Source: BOG-908 sp964250925
GTDB lineage: Bacteria > Pseudomonadota > Alphaproteobacteria > Acetobacterales > Acetobacteraceae
Reading direction: 5' to 3'
DNA length: 5,635 nt
Assembly: GCA_964250925.1 (NCBI GenBank)
Contig: CAXUHU010000151.1
Location: 1-5,635, forward strand
Each line of letters begins with the position of its first letter. Position 1 is the stretch's first letter. The notes under the pieces were generated by a model that worked only from the letters and a program-made list of their open reading frames with translations, had not been told where the DNA came from and did no database searches. The translations under genes and the position numbers were made by a program. Shown piece by piece: positions 1 through 5,635 of this stretch.

Positions 1-2517
1 CCGCCCCGTCACGCGGTAATCATAGGCGGACGACCGCTTGCCGAACCCGCCATTGGTCACCGTCAGCAATATCTCCTCGGCACCCTCCAATTCCGCAATT
101 CGGTCGGGCGACAACGCCAGGTCTGCCGTCTCCTCGTCGTCCTGGCCGTTCTCCCCGTTGGCGGTTGCCGGTTCGGCCGCCACTTCGGCCGCCTCCTCCT
201 CGTAGCCGGTATTGCGGCGGCGGGCGGCGACGGTACGCAGGAAGGATGCGCGTTCGCCGTTGGTCGCATCCACGTGGCGCAGCACGGCCAGGCTGTTCAC
301 CTCGTCATGGGTCAGCAGCTTTATCCCGCGCACGCCCGCACTTTCCCGGCCGGTGAACACGCGCAACGTCTCGTCGCTGATCTGGAACCGTATGCAGCGG
401 CCCAGCCGGGTCGCCAGGAACACGTCGTCGCCATCCCGGCAGGTGGCAACGCCGATCAAATGGTCGCCCTCGTCCAGCTTCATCGCAATCAGGCCGTTGG
501 TGCGTATGCGGCCGAAATCGGACAGCCGGTTGCGCCGCACGGTGCCGCTGGAGGTCGCGAACACCAGGTGCAGGCTTTCCCACAGCCCCTCGTCCTGCGG
601 CAACGGCAGTACGGTCGTGATCTTGTCGGCACCCAGCTCCGGCAGCAAATTCACCAGCGCGCGGCCCTTTGCGGTGGGGCTCGCTTCCGGCAGGCGCCAC
701 ACCTTTTCGCGGAACGCCTTGCCGCCGCTGGAAAAGAACAGCACCCACTGATGGGTGTGCGCGTTGAAGCTGCGCGCCACGATGTCGTCGCCGCGCGTGC
801 CGGCCGCAGTGCGCCCGCGGCCGCCACGGTTCTGCGCGCGGAAAATTTCCAGCGGCGTGCGCTTGATGAACCCGTCGCGTGTGATGGTGACCACCATCTG
901 GCCCGGCTCGATCAGGCTCTCGTCGTCCTGGTCGGCGGCGTAATCCACGATGGCCGAAAGGCGCGGCGTCGCGATCTCCTCGCGCACGCGCAGCAATTCG
1001 TCGCGCATCACCTCCATGCGGCGCGGGCGGCTGGCGATGATCTCCAGCAATTCGGCGATGCGGACGGCAACCTCGCCCAGCTCGGCCTGTATCTTTTCCT
1101 GTTCCAGCCCGGTCAGGCGTTGCAGGCGCAGCTCGAGGATACCGCGCGCCTGCGCTTCCGTGAGGTGCACCTGCTCGCCCATGATGACGTTGCCGCTATC
1201 GTCGATCAGCGCCAGCAGGGCGGCCACGTTGCCGGCCGGCCAGTCGCGCGCCATCAGCGCTGCGCGCGCGGCGCCGGCGTCGGGGCTGGCGCGGATCAGG
1301 CGTATCACCTCGTCGATGTTGGCGACCGCAATGGCCAGCCCCACCAGCAAATGCGCCCGCTCGCGTGCCTTGGCCAGATCATGCCGGCTGCGGCGGAGGA
1401 TCACCTCCTCGCGGAAATCCACGAAGCACATCAGCAGGTCGCGCAAGCCCATCGTGCGCGGGCGGCCGCGATCCAGCGCCAGCATGTTACAGCCGAAGCT
1501 GATCTGCATGTTGGTGAAGCGGAACAGCTGGTTCAGCACCACCTCCGGCGTGGCGTCGCGCCGCAGTTCAATCACCACGCGCATGCCCTGCCGGTCGCTC
1601 TCGTCGCGTATGTCGCCAATGCCTTCCACCTGCTTGGCGCGCACCAGCTCGGCGATGCGCTCCTGCAGCGTCGCCTTGTTCACCTGGTAGGGCAGCTCGG
1701 TGATGATGATCGCAATACGGTCCTTGCGTATCTCCTCGAACTCGCAGCGGGCGCGCAGCGTCAGCGAGCCGCGGCCGGTTTCGAACGCGCTGCGTATGCC
1801 GCTGCGGCCGATGATCAAGCCGCCGGTCGGGAAATCCGGCGCCGGCACGATCTGCATCAGCGTGTCGAGCGAGGTCGCCGGATCGGCGATCAGCGCCAGG
1901 CAGGCATCGATGATCTCGCCCGGGTTGTGCGGCGGGATGCGCGTCGCCATGCCCACGGCAATGCCTTCCGCGCCGTTGACGAGCAGGTTCGGGTAGGACG
2001 CCGGCAACACCACCGGCTCCTGCGTGCTCTCGTCGTAGTTCGGCTGGAAATCGACCGTGTCGCGGTCGATGTCGGCGAGCAGGAACATGCCGGCGCGCGA
2101 CAGCCGCATCTCGGTGTAGCGCATGGCCGCCGGCGGGTCGCCGTCGACCGAGCCGAAATTGCCCTGGCCGTCGATCAGCGGCAGCCGGATCGAGAAGGGC
2201 TGCGCCATGCGAACGGCGGCGTCGTAGATCGAGCTGTCGCCGTGCGGGTGGTAGCTGCCCATCACGTCGCCCACGATCTTGGCCGATTTGCGATAGGGCT
2301 TGTCGGGCGTGTAGCCGGCCTCGTTCATGCCGTACAGGATGCGCCGGTGCACCGGCTTCAGCCCGTCGCGCGCGTCGGGCAGGGCGCGGCTGACGATGAC
2401 CGACATGGCATAGGCGAGGTAGGAGCGCTGCATCTCCTCCTCCAGCGTCACGGGCTGCGTATCGCCGGGGGAGCCGGGCGGAACCGGGCCCTCGGGGTCG
2501 TCGGTAGTCTCGCTCAA
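1..2517 (-). CDS. gyrA: DNA gyrase subunit A, partial (C-terminal end beyond left edge)
   Basis: GyrA is the breakage-reunion subunit of DNA gyrase (A2B2), which introduces negative supercoils using ATP hydrolysed by GyrB. The frame is open for 839 codons and continues past base 1. Seen in the N-terminal domain: SRALPDARDGLKPVHRRIL (about residues 43-61), the quinolone-determining stretch HPHGDSSIYD (90-99), and AAMRYTE with the DNA-linking tyrosine at about 134. EGIAVGMATRIPPHN follows. The C-terminal domain has a GyrA box QNRGGRG at 562-568, which separates it from ParC. An acidic linker (about 773-799) lies late in that domain. No ATG fits the family N-terminus: ATG at 2433 would remove residues just before RSYLAYAMS. 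I chose TTG at 2517 (LSETTDDPEG); GTG at 2451 is the main alternative. Serine and aspartate occupy the positions equivalent to E. coli S83 and D87, the usual quinolone-sensitive state. It lies downstream of ssb on the same strand. Identity is certain; the start is not. Confidence 0.97.
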   Translation of the reverse strand, partial: MSETTDDPEGPVPPGSPGDTQPVTLEEEMQRSYLAYAMSVIVSRALPDARDGLKPVHRRILYGMNEAGYTPDKPYRKSAKIVGDVMGSYHPHGDSSIYDAAVRMAQPFSIRLPLIDGQGNFGSVDGDPPAAMRYTEMRLSRAGMFLLADIDRDTVDFQPNYDESTQEPVVLPASYPNLLVNGAEGIAVGMATRIPPHNPGEIIDACLALIADPATSLDTLMQIVPAPDFPTGGLIIGRSGIRSAFETGRGSLTLRARCEFEEIRKDRIAIIITELPYQVNKATLQERIAELVRAKQVEGIGDIRDESDRQGMRVVIELRRDATPEVVLNQLFRFTNMQISFGCNMLALDRGRPRTMGLRDLLMCFVDFREEVILRRSRHDLAKARERAHLLVGLAIAVANIDEVIRLIRASPDAGAARAALMARDWPAGNVAALLALIDDSGNVIMGEQVHLTEAQARGILELRLQRLTGLEQEKIQAELGEVAVRIAELLEIIASRPRRMEVMRDELLRVREEIATPRLSAIVDYAADQDDESLIEPGQMVVTITRDGFIKRTPLEIFRAQNRGGRGRTAAGTRGDDIVARSFNAHTHQWVLFFSSGGKAFREKVWRLPEASPTAKGRALVNLLPELGADKITTVLPLPQDEGLWESLHLVFATSSGTVRRNRLSDFGRIRTNGLIAMKLDEGDHLIGVATCRDGDDVFLATRLGRCIRFQISDETLRVFTGRESAGVRGIKLLTHDEVNSLAVLRHVDATNGERASFLRTVAARRRNTGYEEEAAEVAAEPATANGENGQDDEETADLALSPDRIAELEGAEEILLTVTNGGFGKRSSAYDYRVTGR

Positions 2518-2540
2518 AATCGTATCAGCCCAGGTTGACG

Positions 2541-2576
2541 TTGGGGCTTTCTACATGGGCGCGGACGCTAAGCCAA
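2541..2576 (-). promoter_or_regulatory. candidate gyrA promoter (sigma70-like)
   Basis: Read on the minus strand, TTGGCT (2576-2571) is followed after 17 bp by TAGAAA (2553-2548). These resemble the -35 TTGACA and -10 TATAAT boxes at 4/6 positions each. Transcription would begin near 2541, giving a leader of about 24 nt before the TTG start at 2517. There is no strong Shine-Dalgarno in that leader; the purine-rich GGGCTGA is the nearest match. Its position in a gap of nearly 300 bp suggests gyrA has its own promoter rather than relying only on read-through from ssb. This is inference from motif and spacing alone. Confidence 0.35.
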
Positions 2577-2606
2577 ACCAGGCAGCCGCCGGGCGCCTAC
2601 GGCGTG

Positions 2607-2786
2607 CTAGCCGGCATGACGAGGGCGGGCATGATGCCTGCTCCTCATCGGTGCCGGCTGGGCGACCACCACGAACGAGGCCTTCAGCCGCATGGCGGCG
2701 AAATCCTCTGCCGCCTTAGCCTGGGCCACCACCGCGCCCATGCCGAAGAACTCGTGCGTCACGCCGGGACACACAACCGTGTGGGC
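2607..2786 (-). pseudogene. C-terminal remnant of an alpha/beta hydrolase (HSL-type esterase)
   Basis: The minus-strand frame ending at TAG (2609-2607) encodes VCPGVTHEFFGMGAVV and then AQAKAAEDFAAMRLKASF. In HSL-family alpha/beta hydrolases (acetyl esterase/lipase type) the extreme C-terminus has a YPGVTHEFFGMGAVV-like segment holding the catalytic histidine, followed by a final helix ending in RLK-A-F. Only this last part of roughly 35-40 residues is present. The rest of the roughly 300-residue enzyme, with its oxyanion HGGG motif and nucleophile GxSxG, is missing. After KASF the frame runs on into unrelated residues before the stop. The nearest possible start, GTG at 2774, has no ribosome binding site. 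The fragment begins just after the ssb stop codon and in the same frame as ssb. Family assignment is from motif memory and the remnant status is inferred from the missing body. A short real gene is unlikely. Confidence 0.6.
2770..2783. repeat. short hairpin downstream of ssb
   Basis: CACAC and GTGTG form a perfect 5-bp stem around a 4-nt loop (AACC on plus), 19 nt past the ssb stop codon. There is no T-run after it on the minus strand, so it does not look like a standard intrinsic terminator. It may be a weak processing or pause structure, or chance. It also lies inside the hydrolase remnant. Confidence 0.2.
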
Positions 2787-2801
2787 GGGCCGTAGCTTTG
2801 A

Positions 2802-3311
2802 CTAAAACGGGATCTCGTCGTCCAGGTCGCCCCCGGCCGGCTCCCATGACGGGGTGCCCCCGCCGGACCGGGTGGCTGCAGCGGCGGGCCGGGCGGCCGG
2901 CGCACGCTCCCGCGGGGTGTAGCCGCCGCTCTCGCCGCCATAGCTGCTGCCACCCTCGCCACGGCCGTCGAGCATGGTGAGTTCACCGCGGAAGCGGGCC
3001 AGCACCACCTCGGTCGTCTCGCGTTCCACCCCGTCCTTGTCGGTGTACTTGCGGCTTTCGAGCTGGCCCTCCAGGTAAACCTTGGCGCCTTTCTTGAGGT
3101 ATTTCTCCGCCACCTCGCCCAATTTTTCGTTGAAGATGGCAATGCGGTGCCACTGGGTCTTCTCGCGCCGTTCGCCGCTGCCCTTGTCGTTCCACGATTC
3201 GCTGGTGGCGATCGAGAACGAGACGACCTTGCCGCCGTTCTGCATGGTGCGCGCCTCCGGGTCGCGGCCCAGATTGCCCACCAGGATCACCTTGTTCACG
3301 CTGCCTGCCAT
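2802..3311 (-). CDS. ssb: single-stranded DNA-binding protein
   Basis: SSB coats single-stranded DNA in replication, recombination and repair, and recruits partner enzymes through its C-terminal tip. The 169-residue product has the expected N-terminus (MAGSVNKVILVGNLGRDPE). Its OB fold covers about 1-115, with W40, W54 and F60 matching the DNA-stacking residues of E. coli SSB. The E. coli W88 equivalent appears to be tyrosine (RKYTD). A Gly/Ala/Pro/Arg-rich disordered linker (about 116-160) leads to the acidic tip DLDDEIPF. Length is normal for the family. The ATG at 3311 has only a weak Shine-Dalgarno (GGCGGAAC), but the N-terminus aligns exactly with known SSBs. It is divergent from the dehydrogenase across 111 bp and is followed on the same strand by the hydrolase remnant and gyrA. 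Identity is firm. Confidence 0.97.
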   Translation of the reverse strand: MAGSVNKVILVGNLGRDPEARTMQNGGKVVSFSIATSESWNDKGSGERREKTQWHRIAIFNEKLGEVAEKYLKKGAKVYLEGQLESRKYTDKDGVERETTEVVLARFRGELTMLDGRGEGGSSYGGESGGYTPRERAPAARPAAAATRSGGGTPSWEPAGGDLDDEIPF

Positions 3312-3353
3312 GTTCCGCCCCGCCGCTGCATGTTCGATTGACCGATGGTGGGC

Positions 3354-3384
3354 CTATTACCCCAGGCAAGCGGCCGGATGACAA
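3354..3384 (-). promoter_or_regulatory. weak candidate ssb promoter
   Basis: In the 111-bp divergent spacer, the minus strand has TTGTCA (3384-3379) and TAATAG (3359-3354). The gap of 19 bp is longer than optimal and the -10 match is poor. The leader to the ssb ATG would be about 35-40 nt. No copy of the alphaproteobacterial LexA box (GTTC-N7-GTTC) is visible in the spacer. This is listed because some promoter must lie here, since ssb has no upstream co-directional gene in the window. Confidence 0.2.
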
Positions 3385-3410
3385 GGCCGGACCAAACATT
3401 TGTTGCGATT

Positions 3411-3415
3411 GGAGG
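3411..3415 (+). promoter_or_regulatory. ribosome binding site of the SDR gene
   Basis: GGAGG lies 7 nt before the ATG at 3423. It is the strongest Shine-Dalgarno in the window and fixes the start of the dehydrogenase, whose N-terminus then begins at the normal distance from the nucleotide-binding motif. Confidence 0.8.
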
Positions 3416-3422
3416 ATAGTTC

Positions 3423-4196
3423 ATGGCGCATCCGGCATTCGACCTGACCGGCCGCGTGGCGCTGGTGACGGGGGGCAATGGCGGCATCGGGCTGGGCTTT
3501 GCCGAAGGGTTGGCCCTGGCGGGTGCGGACGTGGCCATCTGGGGCACCAACGAGGGCAAGAACGCGTCTGCGGTGGCCCGGCTTGCCGCCCATGGCACGA
3601 AGGTGGCCGCGTTGCTGTGCGACGTGGGCGACGAGGCAGCGGTCGATCGGGCCTTCGCGCAGACGCTGGAGCGGTTCGGGCGGGTGGATGGCTGTTTTGC
3701 CAATGCCGGCGTGGGCGGGCGCGGCACGCCGTCGTTCGACGCGATGACGGCCGATGAGTGGCGGCGGGTGATGCGCATCAACCTCGATGGCGTGTTCCTG
3801 ACGTTCCGGGCGGCGGCGCGGCACATGGTGGCGCGCGGCGGCGGCGGCGTGCTGGTGGGCACGTCGTCGATGGCGGCTGTGATGGGGGCGGCCCGGAACG
3901 AGCATTACGGGGCGAGCAAGGGCGCGGTGATCTCCATGATCCGCGCGCTGGCCGTGGAATACGCCCGGCACGGCGTGCGGGCGCATGCGGTGCTGCCCGG
4001 GTGGGTGGAGACGGAGATGACGGCCGACGCGTTTGCCAGCGAGCGTTTCGTGGGCAACGTGATGCCGCGCATTCCGATGCGGCGCTGGGGGCAGCCGGCC
4101 GATTTCGGCGGCATCGCGGTGTATCTGATGAGCAGCGCCTCGTCCTGGCACACCGGGGACAGCTTCCTGATCGACGGCGGCTACACCATCTTTTAG
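3423..4196 (+). CDS. SDR family NAD(P)-dependent oxidoreductase
   Basis: This is a complete 257-residue classical short-chain dehydrogenase/reductase, a cytoplasmic Rossmann-fold enzyme that interconverts alcohols and ketones with NAD(H) or NADP(H). Visible motifs are the cofactor loop TGGNGGIG (16-23), CDVGD with D67 contacting adenine, NAG (94-96), and the catalytic tetrad N120, S149, Y162 and K166 in YGASK. The serine-to-tyrosine spacing of 13 is standard. PGWVETEM follows (192-199), and the C-terminus YLMSSASSWHTGDSFLIDGG is typical of FabG-like members. The end of beta strand 2 reads IWGTN, with no acidic residue typical of NAD preference and no clear arginine for NADP, so the cofactor is not decided. 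Substrate cannot be inferred, and FabG itself is unlikely because no fatty-acid genes are adjacent. It appears to be monocistronic, divergent from ssb. Confidence 0.93.
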   Translation: MAHPAFDLTGRVALVTGGNGGIGLGFAEGLALAGADVAIWGTNEGKNASAVARLAAHGTKVAALLCDVGDEAAVDRAFAQTLERFGRVDGCFANAGVGGRGTPSFDAMTADEWRRVMRINLDGVFLTFRAAARHMVARGGGGVLVGTSSMAAVMGAARNEHYGASKGAVISMIRALAVEYARHGVRAHAVLPGWVETEMTADAFASERFVGNVMPRIPMRRWGQPADFGGIAVYLMSSASSWHTGDSFLIDGGYTIF

Positions 4197-4292
4197 CGGG
4201 GCGGAGTGCACCGTGTTCACGTGTCGGAGGCTGGAACGCGGCCAACGCGACGATGGTGGAAGGCGTTGCTCGTCGCACGCCCTAGCTGTGTG

Positions 4293-4336
4293 CACCCAAA
4301 CCGCTATGGCCATGTTTGGCGGCACGTGGTTGGGTG
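4293..4336. repeat. imperfect nested inverted repeat between SDR and secreted-protein gene
   Basis: CACCCAA (4293-4299) pairs with TTGGGTG (4330-4336). Inside it CCGC (4301-4304) can pair with GCGG (4319-4322), and CCAAAC with GTTTGG is a competing pairing. No T-run follows, so terminator function is doubtful. The remainder of the 4197-4367 gap shows no coding remnant, RNA gene or clear promoter. Confidence 0.3.
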
Positions 4337-4367
4337 AGGCGTCTCGACCGGGTTGGGGGGTCTCGCG

Positions 4368-5096
4368 ATGAGGCGTCTGCTAGCGTTGGTTGTCGTGTTG
4401 TGCGCGTTTCGGGCGTGGGCGGAGCCGGACAAGACGCAACCGAAAGGGTCGTATGACGCGCCGGAGCGGGTACAGCCGCACGACACGGCGGATGACAGGC
4501 CATCGGTCGCGTGCACCTGGTATGCCGATCTGATGGTGCGCGAGACCGACGTCGAAGGACCGCATTGGGGCGCCTCGTACATCGTCCATCGGCAGCCCGG
4601 TGCGCCACCCCCGCCATGCGACGCTCCACGTGCCGCGAGCGACGTGCGGGTGTTCGACGCGAACATGATCTATGAGGGCCGCCGGGGCGACTACCTCTAT
4701 TACGACAGTGCCGAGGGCCCCGTCATAATACCGTTCGCGATCGTCCGCGCGCGCGACGGCAAGCAACTTTACACGGATACCATAGCCGAGTTGACGTCGA
4801 TGTCGACCGTCGGCGGCGTGCTGCGCCTGACATACGACCGCGCTTACGGTTTGGGTTGTTCCTTGCCTAAGGACGGCGCGGTCTGCTGGGCCAAGGCGAT
4901 GAAGGCCGGTCGCCTCGCCCGCGCCGTCGCGTCACAGCCGCCGCCGATTGCGGCCTGCGCCGAACGATACCGGTTACACGGCGACAAACCGGGTGACGAG
5001 AGCACCCTCATCTACGCTGTCGACATGACGCTGACCGCCGAAGGCCACGCGACGGTGCTCTCCCGCGGCGCGCTGCGGTGCGAGCCGACAGGATGA
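4368..5096 (+). CDS. secreted six-cysteine protein of unknown function
   Basis: I do not recognise this family. The ATG at 4368, preceded by a G-rich Shine-Dalgarno (GGGGGG at 4355-4360, 7 nt spacing), gives 242 residues. The in-frame TTG at 4353 would add five residues and spoil the signal peptide. Residues 1-18 form a signal sequence: basic MRR, then LLALVVVLCAF, then AWA before EP, a good signal peptidase I site. There is no lipobox, because the only early cysteine (C12) lies in the hydrophobic core. The mature part has six cysteines (C49, C84, C164, C173, C197, C238), enough for three disulfides. It has an acidic/proline-rich start, then beta-like stretches such as DYLYYDSAEGPVIIPFAIV, and a C-x8-CW element at 164-174. 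No later membrane segment is visible. It is therefore likely periplasmic or exported. The upstream gene is 171 bp away and probably not in the same operon. Confidence 0.8.
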   Translation: MRRLLALVVVLCAFRAWAEPDKTQPKGSYDAPERVQPHDTADDRPSVACTWYADLMVRETDVEGPHWGASYIVHRQPGAPPPPCDAPRAASDVRVFDANMIYEGRRGDYLYYDSAEGPVIIPFAIVRARDGKQLYTDTIAELTSMSTVGGVLRLTYDRAYGLGCSLPKDGAVCWAKAMKAGRLARAVASQPPPIAACAERYRLHGDKPGDESTLIYAVDMTLTAEGHATVLSRGALRCEPTG

Positions 5097-5130
5097 GTGT
5101 GGACCGCAGCCCGCCTTCACCGCCGCACCC

Positions 5131-5233
5131 GTAGGGCGAAAAAGCCGAAGGCGCCTTCCGCCGACACCCTCCGGTCCGGCACGCCGGTCGTCGCGAATCC
5201 GCGCCGTCGAGGTTGGCGGACGGCGCACCCTAC
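5131..5233. repeat. pair of inverted GTAG-headed REP-like palindromes (BIME-like)
   Basis: The left unit starts GTAGGGCG at 5131 and contains the perfect 12-bp palindrome GAAGGCGCCTTC (5147-5158). The right unit begins GTAGGGTG on the minus strand at 5233. It holds a perfect 8-bp stem, GCGCCGTC (5201-5208) with GACGGCGC (5219-5226), around a 10-nt loop. The two units also pair with each other: 5151-5165 matches the reverse complement of 5212-5226 at 13 of 15 positions, and both outer ends are GTAGGG. A GTAG head on a hairpin is the hallmark of REP elements mobilised by REP-associated (RAYT/TnpA-REP) transposases. The pair lies in the gap after the secreted-protein gene and may also act as a transcript end or mRNA-stabilising structure. 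Assignment rests on shape; copy number cannot be seen here. Confidence 0.55.
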
Positions 5234-5253
5234 CCCGCCACGCCCATCAAGTG

Positions 5254-5283
5254 CTGACGTCCCGCCCGGCGATCCGCTACAAG
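5254..5283 (+). promoter_or_regulatory. candidate uvrA promoter
   Basis: CTGACG (5254-5259) and TACAAG (5278-5283) are separated by 18 bp, each matching the sigma70 consensus at 4/6. Transcription would begin near 5290, leaving a leader of about 45 nt before uvrA. The promoter sits just past the REP pair. No alphaproteobacterial LexA box (GTTC-N7-GTTC) is visible between the REP pair and uvrA, so the sequence gives no sign of direct SOS control. Confidence 0.3.
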
Positions 5284-5334
5284 GGTGCTTCCGAGACTCC
5301 ATCCCCCGGCTTCCCTCACACCCCAGGAGTCCCC

Positions 5335-5635
5335 GTGTCGTCCATCGTCGTTCGAGGCGCCCGTGAGCACAATCTCAAAAACATCGACGTGGAAATCCCC
5401 CGCGACCAGCTGACTGTCATCACCGGCTTGTCCGGCAGCGGCAAGTCCTCGCTCGCCTTCGACACCATCTACGCCGAAGGCCAACGCCGCTACGTCGAGT
5501 CGCTCTCCTCCTACGCGCGCCAGTTCCTGGAGCTGATGGGAAAGCCCGACGTGGACAGCATCGAGGGGCTGTCGCCCGCCATCTCGATCGAGCAGAAGAC
5601 CACCAGCCGCAACCCGCGCTCCACCGTCGGCACGG
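5335..5635 (+). CDS. uvrA: excinuclease ABC subunit A, partial (N-terminus only)
   Basis: UvrA is the damage-sensing ABC-type ATPase of nucleotide excision repair; it loads UvrB at lesions in the cytoplasm. The first 100 codons are present and the rest lies beyond the right edge (the full protein is usually about 940-970 residues). The N-terminus SSIVVRGAREHNLKNIDVEIP is followed by Walker A GLSGSGKS (31-38), then FDTIYAEGQRRYVESLSSYARQFL and KPDVDSIEGLSPAISIEQK, which is near-identical to the E. coli protein. The GTG start at 5335 is set by AGGAG at 5325-5329 (5 nt spacing) and by alignment of the N-terminus. It is transcribed away from ssb and gyrA. Identity is certain. Confidence 0.97.
   Translation, partial: MSSIVVRGAREHNLKNIDVEIPRDQLTVITGLSGSGKSSLAFDTIYAEGQRRYVESLSSYARQFLELMGKPDVDSIEGLSPAISIEQKTTSRNPRSTVGT

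Noticed and set aside
1..2517. ParC (topoisomerase IV) instead of GyrA
   Set aside because: The C-terminal domain carries a GyrA box (QNRGGRG) followed by the GyrA-type VLFFSSGGKAF and KVWRLPEASP segments, which ParC lacks.
274..2538. Very long plus-strand open frame (754 codons) opposite gyrA
   Set aside because: It is the antisense of gyrA in high-GC DNA. Its protein is rich in His, Gln, Arg and Ala without any domain, while the minus strand encodes clear GyrA motifs along the whole length.
2588..2615. Hairpin GCCGG/CCGGC with an inner GCGCC/GGCGT stem, as a terminator or attenuator upstream of gyrA
   Set aside because: The stem is interrupted by a 5-nt bulge, no T-run follows on either strand, and it would lie upstream of the candidate gyrA transcription start.
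2615..2640. Start-like signal on the minus strand (AGGAG, 8 nt, ATG) beginning MPALVMPASTP
   Set aside because: The frame closes after 11 codons at a TAG and nothing recognisable follows; it is probably debris of the hydrolase remnant.
3296..3331. Eleven-codon minus-strand frame (MQRRGGTWQAA) overlapping the ssb start, a possible leader peptide
   Set aside because: It has no Shine-Dalgarno and no regulatory structure around it. A short overlapping frame is expected by chance.
3357..4325. Long minus-strand open frame opposite the dehydrogenase
   Set aside because: It has an Arg/His/Pro-rich composition with no motif, and the plus strand has a full SDR with its catalytic tetrad and a strong ribosome site.
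4368..5096. ATA codons in the secreted-protein gene as a sign of foreign origin
   Set aside because: gyrA in the same window also uses ATA several times, so these codons do not mark the gene as transferred.

Overview
The window reads as chromosomal DNA from a high-GC alphaproteobacterium. GyrA and SSB match the alphaproteobacterial type, and gyrA, ssb and uvrA lie close together, which is common in that class. Several GyrA details suggest a sphingomonad or close relative, but that placement is inference from memory of protein style and no search was run. No phage, CRISPR, IS transposase, tRNA or rRNA was seen.

Layout. Positions 1-2517 (minus) hold most of gyrA; its C-terminal end runs off the left edge. 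Positions 2518-2801 are a gap between gyrA and ssb. It carries a candidate gyrA promoter and the decayed C-terminal end of an alpha/beta hydrolase (HSL-type esterase). Positions 2802-3311 (minus) are ssb. A 111-bp divergent spacer follows, then a complete short-chain dehydrogenase/reductase at 3423-4196 (plus). Positions 4197-4367 are a gap with only a weak inverted repeat. Positions 4368-5096 (plus) encode a secreted six-cysteine protein of unknown function. Positions 5097-5334 hold a pair of inverted GTAG-headed REP-like palindromes and a possible uvrA promoter. From 5335 (plus) the first 100 codons of uvrA are present, running off the right edge.

How it fits together. gyrA (supercoiling), ssb (single-strand DNA binding) and uvrA (nucleotide excision repair) are DNA-maintenance genes, with ssb and gyrA on one strand and uvrA divergent. 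The dehydrogenase and the secreted protein sit between ssb and uvrA and have no obvious link to DNA repair. Together with the hydrolase remnant on the other side of ssb, they suggest the neighbourhood has been rearranged. I do not see a convincing new multi-gene system. The most noteworthy items are the hydrolase remnant, the REP pair and the uncharacterised secreted protein.
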